This document shows positions 45,978-55,917 of a DNA stretch of 64,000 bases, one piece after another. Source of the DNA: Narthecium ossifragum (lineage: Eukaryota; Streptophyta; Magnoliopsida; Dioscoreales; Nartheciaceae). Position numbers and translations under genes: made by a program. Within the stretch, counting starts at the first letter, position 1; each line of letters opens with the position of its first letter. The stretch is from contig OY986966.1 in assembly GCA_963920575.1 (NCBI GenBank), positions 17,851,888 through 17,915,887 on the forward strand, read 5' to 3'. The notes beneath the pieces were generated by a model. It was not told the origin of the DNA. It was given only the letters and a program-made list of their open reading frames with translations, and made no database searches.

Positions 45978-47884
45978 TGTGAGGACATGCCCCTCTTTTT
46001 CCTTTGGCTTGTTGTTGATCCCAAGGGCAATTTGGGAAATTGCGCCTTGGCGGTCGTTTCACACTGGGTGTGCACACACAGACCTTGTTTGGTGCATGTG
46101 TTTGTTTTGAAAGGTTAGGTGGGACCAAGTTTGGAAGTTCTGGGCTTGGGCCTGTTTTTCAGCCCAAGTTGGCCCTTCTGGGCAGAGAGGATCGATCCTT
46201 TGGTCGAGGAGGATCGATCCCTCCTGCCCTGGAAGTCGTTGGCGGTGGAGTTCGAAGGACGGCCACAGAGATGGCCGTCGCTTCCCCTGTCAGGGGAGGG
46301 GAGACTTTTGCTCCCCTCCTTCGCCTTTCCCCCGCCTTCGCCGGCTTTTGGGAGAAGATCAATCTTGGGTCCTTGGGGTTAGCATGGTTACCCATCGTCC
46401 CGATGACGATCGATCTTCCTGGGAGGAAGGATCGATCTTCCTTGGTACGACTTGAAGGGCGCCCTCTGTCTCGAGAAAGATCGATCTTCCTGGGAGGAAG
46501 GATCGATCTCTTTGTCTCGACAGTGAGGGGAGCTCACTGTTACTTAAGTGATCGATCCTTCCTTCGGAAGGGATCGATCCTTCAGTAGCAGAGATGGTTT
46601 TCAAGGGTTTTGCCCGCGGGGCTTCGCATGTAAGTGGTTTTTGACGGTTCTGCCCTTGGGGCTTACTATGTTGCTCATCATGCTTCTTGTTTACTGCTTT
46701 GTGGTTAACCAAGGGAGTAATGAACCCACGGGAATGCTTAGTATAAGTGGGCCATGGGTTATGCCCTTTTACCGCTTTGTGGTGAACCGAAGGAGTCATG
46801 ACCCTCGAAAGTGGTTAGTTTAAATGGGCCGAAGGTGTGCCCTTGTTATGCTGTTTGTTACTGCTTTCCCTATTTCATATCCTACCCTGCTTCCTGTGCA
46901 TTAGACATGCTAGGTTAGACCGGGTGGGGTTGACCCGTGGACTTCGGTGATCAAAGGCTAAGTGGTGGATGCCGTTACCCCGGTAAGGGTATCCTACAGG
47001 TATCGTCTGGCCCAACCTGTGTCAGGGACCTTCGGAGGTAGCCCAGTCCTTGAGCGGTGGTTATCGGAGGGACGTACGTTGGACAGGAACCCTGGGGGGG
47101 GGAGAAACATCAATGGGATCGATGAACTCCCTAGCTAGACTTAGTCTGTGGTCGGGAGTTGGGGGTCGTGTTGGCTCCGCTGCTTGGAGTACTGAGAGAT
47201 GGTAGTCTTAACCACGGTCGTTCCGCCTAGTGTGGAGATCCCGCTTGGAGAAGGGTGTCCTACTAGTAGCGTCATGTCCACCCTGCGTCAGGGATTGTCG
47301 GAGTTGTCCACCCCTGAGCAGTGGTTGTCGGAGGGGCGTACTTGGGACAGGAGTCCTTCGGGTTATTGACGGGATTTATGGGATCCTTGGCAAGCCTCAA
47401 TACTTGGCTTCAGAGTTGGTTCGTTCGGTGTTACCTGTTTAGCGAGAGTGGTAGAGAAGGACCCTGTTGAGCTGTTGCTCATTCCTACCTGGACTGTGTT
47501 GTTTGCAGGTGCGGGTCCTAGCTCCTCTCCGGTGCTTCCCCGTCGGTTGTCTCGTGGTGGCGCGCCGGCTCCTGACCATGTCTGAGGGTCAGGATGGTTT
47601 TGTTTGTGCCTTTGCGGAGATCCCGGTGGGTGTTGTAGTTTCTTTTTGGGGACTGTTGTTGATCCCTTGTAAAACCTTGTTGTACTAGAACTCTTGTTTA
47701 AACTCTATTATATCTGTTGTAATAGATGTTGTGGTTGTTTGCTTCCGCCTTGTGCTGTTGTCAGCTGTTTTCGCCAGCTGGGTGTTAGTCTCAACTGTTT
47801 TCGCCAGTTGAGGCTAGTAGTTGTAGGTTCTTCCCCCTTGTGTCACGGCCCGGTCTGGGGTCTGCGGGTCGGGGCGCGACAACG

Positions 47885-50485
47885 TGTGAGGACCTATTTC
47901 TCTAATCCTGGGTCGACCGCCTGGGTCAGGCTCGTGGCTTGTTTGTTTGTTTCACGTCGAGCGCACGATCCGGTAGATCACATTGTTTTATGCCCCGCAA
48001 GGGTAATTTGATAAATTGCGCCTTATCAGTTTGTTTCACACCTACGTAGTGCACACAACAACCCTATGTTTGATTTATGTGCTTGTTAGAACCTTATGCG
48101 GGGCTTGGGATTGAAAGATTCAAGTTCGGGCTCGACAACTCGTCTTTTGGACGGCTGCCATGCCTCAGACAATCGATCGGTCCCTAAACGAACGATCGGT
48201 CATCGATCGGGCTCGATGTCGGCACTGCATATGACGTGTCTAGATAAGGACACTGAACCGACGTTGGACAATCGATCGGTGATGTGGATGATTGATCGGC
48301 CTGTGCGGCGATTGATCGGTCGAGAGCTTATAAGAACCCGCGGACCGCCTCTGTTTCTTTTCTTTTTCTTCCCTGTTCTTCCCTGTTCTTCTCTATTCTG
48401 ATCCGGGGTTTGGGATTGTTGCAATCGTTGGGGGAGCTTGCGAGGAGCTAGAGGAAGAGATCTACACCCTCGTTGGACGGTTTGATTCGGAATCAAACGT
48501 GGATTAGCGTAGTTTGGTAGGTTTCTTCTTTAAACCTTAGATTAGGTGTTCTTTATGGTTTTATTTGATTGTTCTTCAATTAAAGTATGCTATCTGATGC
48601 TTGGCAGCTTGATTATCACCTGATTCAAGTTTGGTAGGATTTGGTTTTGATTTGATATGGATTTAAGCATGTTTTCCTTATGCTATTTTCGGATTTCCTA
48701 CTTTAATTAGAACAGTGGTGTTCTAACGTGATTTTCGAGCTGGATGTGGATGATCCGAGTTGGTATTCTGAATGAAAGTTGTATATATGTGAGTTATATT
48801 TCATTCCCAACCAAATTTCTGATTTTTGGATTTACGTATAGTTTCTCGTAAATTAAATGGGATGTCTGTGTTGAAACAGGGCAGTCATCTTAATTAGTGT
48901 AATTAAGTGGTTTTTCGTTGTTAAATGGATCTGATTTTGGAGGGGATGATCTTAGTGATATTTAGGTGTGATCTGAAAAGGTTGTTGGTTTAAATCCATG
49001 TTATTTTAAAAAGGATTTTATTGGGTTTATCAGATCTGAGATGTTACCGAAATTATAGGTTTTCATTGATTTTCTTTTATCCGATCGATTCAATTTTTGG
49101 GTATGTGATTTGGGGTATGTCGTTTTATGGGCATATCAAGTTTCATGTCGATCGAACTGATAGATTAAAAGATAGAACTTTTCAAGGTTTGCTGTAGAAT
49201 TGGTTTGATTTCAATAACTTGATTATCTTAATCATATCTTAGATGTAATGTTGTTATATCTGTTTAAGTCCGTGTGTGGTTTGTGGTTGAATCAGGGGAG
49301 TGTGTGGCTCCCCGGGATGTGTAGAATAAACGGGCCTTAAGTTCACCCTAAGGTTTGAATATAATATTATTATGTTGTTGTTTGGCTAGTTAGCTGGGGC
49401 TGCTTCCCGTTGCTTGTTTCCTTTGTGAACTGGTTGGTAACTGGTGGTGTTACCACTACAGCAGTTCCCTGACCATACTTATCTGTTCACCACCCAGGCC
49501 GACAGGATGTCGAATCCAGACCTTGTTTATTATATCATCACATGTGTTGCATGTTTACCTGCTTATATGTGTGTGTTCATAGCATGCATTTTTTATTGTA
49601 CATTAGATGCATAAGGATAAGGCATAGGCAATGTTTTGATCGCCGATCCGAGGCTGTCGGGTAGCGGATTTAGCTCTAGGACCGTGGTGGGGAGCGTGGT
49701 CCAGGATCGGATGGTAGTATTCAGTTGATATCAATGATAGGCTTAGATGACTTGAATACATGTTGATTGAGGTTTAGAGGTCATGTCAGCCTCGAGCCCG
49801 GTTCTAAGGTATAGCTGGTGTCCAGTGTTCTATGACTCTTGAGTAGAGGGTGTGCCTACTCAGCGGTGTCATTTTCAGCCTAGCAATGCCGGTTTCTTGC
49901 TGGTGGGTAAGCAGTGTTGGCTTCCTGCTTTACTGACCGTGACCCAGTATATGACCAGTTCTTCTAGAAGACCATGACTGAGGCCCTCAAGGACGTGCGG
50001 TGGGGTTATGGGCCCCCTCTGTACACCCAAGCTTTGCTTGAGGGCGACACTGTTGTGTTCCCTCTTTCTTTATGTGAGTCGTAGTGTAGTTTTTCTTGCT
50101 GAGCTTAGTTGCTCACTTCTACCCTGGCTGTGTTTTGCATGTGCAGGCGTTAGCTCCTCTTCGGTGGCCCCTACTAGGCATGTGTTTGGTGGCGCGGCGG
50201 TGTCTGGCAGTGCTTGAGGAGTGGTGATCATCGTCTACTTTTTTGTTATAGTTAGTTTCCTACGGGAGTATGATGTATATGACTATTGTACCCTTTCGAG
50301 GTTTTTGAATTATTATATTATTTCTATTGAGGTTGGTTAATTAACTGCTTAAATCAGGGTGCTTGTGGATTGTTTAGGGAGATCGGTAGATTAGAGGGAA
50401 CCATCGCCAAAACTTTTCCGCACTTAGTTACGTTCCAGTTCGCGTCGCCCGGCCCGGTCGGGCCTTCGCGGGTCGGGGCGCGACA
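47885..50485 (+). mobile_element. Solo LTR, family K, in the LTR of the Reina-like element
   Basis: It starts TGTGAGGACCTATTTC and ends GGTCGGGGCGCGACA (2601 bp). Its TSD is CCACG (41981-41985, now beyond the gag-only element) and CCACA (50486-50490), one mismatch. A TATA-like TTATAAG is near 48328. Upstream of it are ATCGATCGG and ATTGATCGG boxes (48170-48320), a variant of the GATCGATC array. Confidence 0.85.
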
Positions 50486-50851
50486 CCACAAGCAAGATTC
50501 AGAGGATCTGCGTCAACAACAAGACAATAATCAGGGGATTTGATCCTCTGTAAGTAGAAGGAATAATCAGCCAATTAATAGTTGGGTTACTATTTTTATC
50601 TTATTGCATTAGGAAATAATTGTTGGTACACTCCTATTATATGTAAGAGTGTATGAAACACTCGAGGTCTATATAAGCTAGATATGTATTGATTACATGG
50701 CATGAATGAGACCACATCTTCTCTCTATCTCTTAATTTCCTTCCTCCCGCTGCTTCTTGGCTTATCTTCTTCAAGGCTTCTCTGACCTTCCAGCAATCCA
50801 ATTTTCGGTAGGTCCTCTGTTCACAAGCAAAGCCTATCAATTGGTATCAGA
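50486..50851 (+). promoter_or_regulatory. Reina-like LTR 3' part and PBS
   Basis: The LTR resumes after the TSD. It has a TATA box (CTATATAAGC) near 50672 and a CT-rich leader (50710-50780), and ends ...CTATCA at 50839. The PBS TGGTATCAGA is at 50842-50851. Confidence 0.75.
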
Positions 50852-50870
50852 CATCGGTCCTCTTCACTAC

Positions 50871-51660
50871 ATGCCTAAGGAATTGCGGTCCATGGACGAT
50901 GCAACTAAATTCTAGCAGATCGAGGTCGATATCCATGGTCTCCAGCAAGCAATACGTCGTCAAACGAAATTTTATGAGGAACTCTCTGCCCAAATCTAGT
51001 CATTTGGGAACCTTAAGGGCCAAGTCTCGGCCCTCACCGACACTATCCTTGAACTCTGACACAATCGGCGTCCTACTTGTCCGGGTTTCAACCAAAAAAG
51101 TTCGGGCTCTCTTCCGCCGATTGATCCTGGAGGAGTTCAAACCCGTTTTACTCGAGTAGATTTTCCGTTGACGTCGGGGGACGATCCGACGATTTGGGTT
51201 TATGCGACAGAGTAGTTCATCGAATTCCAAGGCACTACAGAGGCGAACAATGTGTTGATGGCCTCCTTCCATCTGCAGGGTGAAGCTCTCCATTGGCTCC
51301 GCTGGTTCAAAGGATTTCATTTACATCCTTCTTGGCAGGAATTCACTACGGCTTTCTGCGCTCGTTTCGGCCCTCAAGACCAGGACGATATCCATGAGGC
51401 CCTCCCAAATTACAGCAAACTCGCTCAGTGCAGGAATATCAAGCCCAGTTTGAGCGTCTATCTATTCTGGTGCCCTTATTGGCATTGCCCACGTGGGGAT
51501 CTCAACCTTTTAGTCATGTCTCTGCTCCGACATCGCCCGCCCCATGCAACGTCGGCCTCCAACGCCTAAGTTGGGCACAAATGAAGGCCCGAGGGAGAAG
51601 GGATTGTCTTATAATTGCGATGAAAAATTCGGGCACGGTCATGTGTGCAAGAAATTTCAG
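50871..51660 (+). pseudogene. gag of the Reina-like element, broken
   Basis: It starts MPKELRSMDDATKF and hits a stop after 14 codons. The core of the retrotransposon gag domain is intact in sequence: ANNVLMASFHLQGEALHWLR, then WQEFTTAFCARFG. A single zinc knuckle of the form CDEKFGHGHVCKK is at about 51613-51655. At least three frameshifts lie between them. Confidence 0.8.
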
Positions 51661-52414
51661 ATTTTCCTCCTGGATATAACATCATGTCACCATACTCTCT
51701 AGAGATCTCCCTTCAAGCCTTATCGGGATGTGCGTCTCCTCAGACGATGCGCGTGGCTGGTTGGGTGGGTCGCCTCCAAGTTTCCATATTGATTGATAGC
51801 GGATCTACTCCCAACTTCATGAGTACTCTATTGATTCAACGCTTGGACCTCCCTTCTTCTCCGACTTCAGCGTTTACGGTCATGGTAGCAGACGGCAAGT
51901 TGCTTATTTGTAATGAAATATGCAAGGGGCTGGAGGTGCGGATCCATCATGATATGTATCCTTTGGGACTCCAAGGCTCGGATTTGGTACTTGGTGTTCA
52001 ATGGCTGCGAAGCCTGGCTCCGGTCTTATGTGATTGGGACAAATTGACAATGTAGTTCGAGGCTCAAGGAGAACGCTACATGCTGCATGGTGGATCCATG
52101 CCGCCGCCAACTGAAGGCTCACTTCACTTGATCCAACGGCTGTTAGCACATGGCGCTGGAGCTTTCTTATGTGTTGCTACGCACGTCAAGCCGGACCGCG
52201 TGGAGGAGGAACATCCCCCCTCACTTGACGCACTCTTGAAGGAGTTATGCAACATTTTCGTTGAGCCGGGAGGGTTGCCACCGATCCGATCTCATGATCA
52301 CCGGATTGAGATCACGTTGGATGCGGGCCTAGCGAACGTCCGGACTTATAGATACCCTCATGCTCAGAAGGCTGAGATAGAGAAGATTGTCCAAAAGATG
52401 CAGCAGTCCGACAT
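51645..52414 (+). pseudogene. Protease and pol N-terminus of the Reina-like element
   Basis: The aspartic protease part reads EISLQALSGCASPQTMRVAG, then VSILIDSGSTPNFM with the catalytic DSG, and ends near DLVLGVQWLRSL. A TAG at 52053-52055 interrupts the frame. It resumes to the RT N-terminus (HDHRIEITLDAG, KAEIEKIVQKMQQSD) and is cut at 52414 by the TSD of the next insertion. Confidence 0.85.
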
Positions 52415-52621
52415 TGTGAGGACCCGCCCCTCTTTTTCCTGTGGCTTGTGTTTGACCACAAGGGCAATTTGGGAAATTGCGCCTTGGCGGTCGTTTCACA
52501 CTGGGTGTGCACACACAGACCTTGTTTGATGCTTGTGTTTGTTTAGAAAGGTTAGGTGGACCCGAGATCGGAAGTTCTGGGCTTGGGCCTGAGTCTCAGC
52601 CCAAGGTTGCCGTTCTGGGCA

Positions 52622-53640
52622 AGGGAGATCGATCTGCATGGCATGGAGATCGATCTCTCTGTGCCTGGAGGCCGCCGTTCTGGGCAAGGGAGATCAATCC
52701 GCATGGCATGGAGATTGATCTCTCTGTGCCTGGAAGTCGTTGGCGGTGGCGTTCGAAGGACGGCCACGGCGATGGCCGTCGCTTCCCCTGTCAGGGGAGG
52801 GGAGACTTTTGCTCCCCTCCTCTGCCTTTCCCCCGCCTTCGCCGGCTTTCCCCGGCCTTAGCCCCTTCTCCTTCCCTTCTCCTTGGCTGCGTTTTCCTTC
52901 TTCTTCTTCCTCGCGAGAGCTCTGTTTTCTTCCCCTGTTCCGGCAGCCCTTTCCTCCTCCGTTCTCCCTCCTCCGGCCACCGTTTCTGGAGCTTGAAGGC
53001 TCTTTGGAACCGTGACGGCGTGAGGAAGATCCTAGGCTAGGCTTCGTGGATCGAAGCAACTCTGTGGAGGTAGGGTTCTTACTCAAAGACTCCGGTTGCT
53101 TTTAAGGGTTTGAAATCCGGTTTTGATTTCGATAGATCTCCTTGTGGAGTTGATGATTTCCGGTTTTGAAGCCATGAGTAGCTTCGTGGTTCTCAAATCT
53201 ACCATCCCACCTAGTTTGGTGAGGTTTGGTTGCGGATTCCGGTGGCTTTCTTCGCCGTCCGGCCGCCGGTGAACCCATTCAGATCGATCTCATGGGATGA
53301 GATCGATCTTGTTTGGGGTGGCCCGCCCCGCCCGAGCGAGAGCGATCTCCCTGGGAGGGAGATCGATCTCTTGGTGGTCGGCTGGGGTGTCTCTTACGTC
53401 ACCTACGAGATCGATCTCCATATGGGTGGAGATCGATCTCCCTCCCAGGGAGATCGCTCTCGCTCGGGCGGGGCGGGCCACCCCAAACAAGATCGATCTG
53501 GTGGTCGGCTGGGGTGTCTCTTACGTCACCTACGAGATCGATCTCCATATGGGTGGAGATCGATCCCGCGGGGGTGACCTGGACTGGTACCTATCGCCTC
53601 GAGGCAGATCGATCTCATTTCCACATGAGATCGATCTCCT
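52622..53640. repeat. GATCGATC box arrays in the 5' LTR of the second gag-only element
   Basis: More than twelve boxes. Pairs 53409/53431 and 53607/53629 are 22 bp start to start. A matching but shorter array lies in the 3' LTR (58547-59435). Confidence 0.85.
53301..53498. repeat. Perfect 70-bp inverted repeat present in only one LTR of the pair
   Basis: Arms 53301-53370 and 53429-53498 are exact reverse complements, each bounded by GATCGATC boxes, with a 58-bp spacer. After the second arm the spacer sequence is repeated (from about 53499). The partner 3' LTR has only the first arm and spacer, so this copy gained about 125 bp. Confidence 0.92.
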
Positions 53641-54955
53641 TCGATGCAGGGAGGTTTTTACTTGTTTTAAATGCAGTTTTGCCCACTGGGTTGCGCATAC
53701 AAGTAGTTTTGACGGTTTTGCCATCGGGGCTTACCATGATACTTATCCTGCTGGTTTGTTTACTGCTTTGTGATTAACCGAGGGAGTAATGAACCCTCGG
53801 GAATGCTTAGTTTAAATGGGCCATGGGTTATGCCCTATACCGCTTTGTGGTGAACTGAAGGAGTCATGACCCTCGGGAGTGAGAGTGTAAATGGGCCGAA
53901 GGTGTGCCATTGTTGTGTTGTTTGTTACTGCTTTCCCTATTCATATCCTGCCCTGCTTCCTGTGCATTAGACATGCTAGGTTAGACTGGGTGGGGTTGAC
54001 CCGTGGACTTCGGTGATTAGAGGCTAAGTGGTGGATGCCGTTACCCCGACTTGTGTCCCCATGCTGGTGTCCAATATGGGTAAGGGTGTCCTACAGGTAT
54101 CGTCTGGCCCACCCTGTGTTAAGGACCGTCAGAGGTAGCCCAGTCCTCGAGCAGTGGCTATCGGAGGGACGTGCGTGGACAGGAACCCTGGGGGGGGGGG
54201 AGATATCGATGGGATCGATGGACTCCCTGGCTAGACTTAGTCTTTGGTCGGGAGTTAGGGGTCATGTTGGCTCTGATGCTTGGAGTACTGAGAGATGGTA
54301 GTCTTAACCACGGTCGTTCCGCCAAGTGTGGGAATCCTGCTTTGAGGAGGGTGTCCTACTAGTAGCGCCATGCCCACCCTGTGTCAGGGATTGTCAGAGT
54401 TGCCCACCCCTGAGCAGTGGTTGTCGGAGGGGCGTACTTGGGACAGGAGCCCTTCGGGTTATTGACGGGATTTATGGGATCCTTGGCAAGTCTCAGTACT
54501 TGGCTTCAGAGTTGGTTCGTTGGGTGTTGCCTTCCTAGCGAGAGTGGTAGAGTAGGACCCTGCTGAGCTGTTGCTCATTCCTACCTGGACTGTATTGTTT
54601 GCAGGTGCAGGTCCCAGCTCCTCTCCGGTGCTTCCCCGTCGGTCGTCTCGTGGTGGCGCGTCGGCACCTGACCATGTCTGAGGGTCAGGATGGTTTTGTT
54701 TGTGCCTTTGCGGAGACCCCGGTGGGTGTTGTAGTTTTTTGGGGACTGTTGTTGATCCCTTGTAAATCTGTTGTATTAGGACTCTTGTTTAACTCTATTA
54801 TATCTGTTTTGTAATAGATGTTAATAGATGTTGTTAAGTTTGCTTCCGCCTTGTGCTTGTGGTCAGCTGTTTCCGCCAGCTGAGGCTAGTAGTTGTAGGT
54901 CTTTCCCTCTCGTGTCCCGTCCCGGTTTGGCGTCGCGGGTCTAGGCGCGACAGCT

Positions 54956-54967
54956 TGGTATTAGAGC
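54956..54967 (+). other. Primer binding site, one base changed
   Basis: TGGTATTAGAGC, three bases after the LTR end; it differs from the initiator Met site at one position. Confidence 0.85.
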
Positions 54968-55159
54968 ATAGGTTGTAGATCCCAGGGAACTGGATCGGGT
55001 CTCTGTTGAGACGTGCATGGGTTGGGGTAGTTCTAGGGTTAGAACATCCCTGTGTGATTGTTTCTTCTTCTGCTTTCTGTTGTGCTGCTTTGTTTTGCGG
55101 CTTGTGACGAGTGGGACTCGTGTTTCTTTGTTGGTGCTGGTTACGACACGGTATGCCAG

Positions 55160-55425
55160 AGCTCTCAGGAAAGTGGTGTCATGTTGGTATCGTCATGTCC
55201 ACCCCGTGTCAAGGATCGTCGAAGGTAGTCCAATCCTTGAACAGTGGTTGTCGGAGGGACGTACTTTGGACAGGTACCACTTGGAGAGGAGATCAGGTGG
55301 TGTCCTATTGGTATCGTCGTGTCCACCCTGTATCAGGAATCGTCGGAGGTAGTCCAATCCTTGACAGTGGCTGTCGGAGGGACGTACTTTGGACAGGTAC
55401 CACTTGGAGAAGAGATCAGGAGACT
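55160..55425. repeat. LTR-derived tandem repeat inside the second gag-only element
   Basis: Two copies, about 125 bp apart, of a segment (GTGTCC...GTCCACCC...GGAGGGACGTACTTTGGACAG). It matches the U5-side part of its own LTR (near 54350-54450). It replaces most of gag. Confidence 0.75.
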
Positions 55426-55850
55426 GATCGCCACATTCCAGGGCGACCAGCTTCTTCTGACAGCGGGACCCACACAGCAGACTCCCTGGGAGGGAGGCCG
55501 AGGGCAGCAGTCCGAGCGTGGGCCAGCGCTGTGTTTCCACTGCCAGCAGCCGGGGCACTTCCGCAGGGACTATCCGCGGCGGAGCTCGCAGGGTGCGGCA
55601 CCGTCGGGAGGTCGAGGCGGAGAGGCCTGGGCTGGGCGTGGGCAGAGAGGTGGAGCCGGGAGAGGCCGCAGGGGAGGCAGAGCCAGAGCGGATGGTGGGG
55701 GACATGTGTTCGCCCTACCCGACCACCCTTTCGCAGACGAGGTACAACCGTCCTATCAGGAGTACCTGTCTCAGCACCCGCTTCCACTGACCGTAGCACC
55801 ACCCACCTCCAGAGGTAACTTTTACCGCTTTGTAGTGTCCTGTTAAGCGT
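55425..55850 (+). pseudogene. gag 3' remnant with CCHC knuckle
   Basis: Only the C-terminal gag is left: the knuckle CFHCQQPGHFRRDY, with its last cysteine changed to tyrosine, then a Gly/Arg-rich stretch and HVFALPDHPFADEVQPSYQE. It is followed at once by the pol-end and PPT sequence. Confidence 0.8.
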
Positions 55851-55917
55851 TGTTTTTGTTTCCGAGCCCTACCTTGATCGAATCTCGAGGACGAGATTTC
55901 TTTTAAGGGTTTTAGGA

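Larger units (their letters stand above)
41988..47881 (+). mobile_element. Gag-only (pol-less) LTR retrotransposon, family K
   Basis: 5' LTR 41988-44403 (2416 bp), internal 44404-45977 (1574 bp), 3' LTR 45978-47881 (1904 bp). TSDs are ACGTC (41983-41987) and ACGTG (47882-47886), one mismatch. The internal part has a PBS, gag and then directly the last bases of the pol region and the PPT. No protease, RT, RNase H or integrase is present. It would depend on a related element for movement, like the non-autonomous gag-carrying elements described in plants (TR-GAG). The 3' LTR has lost about 510 bp relative to the 5' LTR. Confidence 0.9.
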
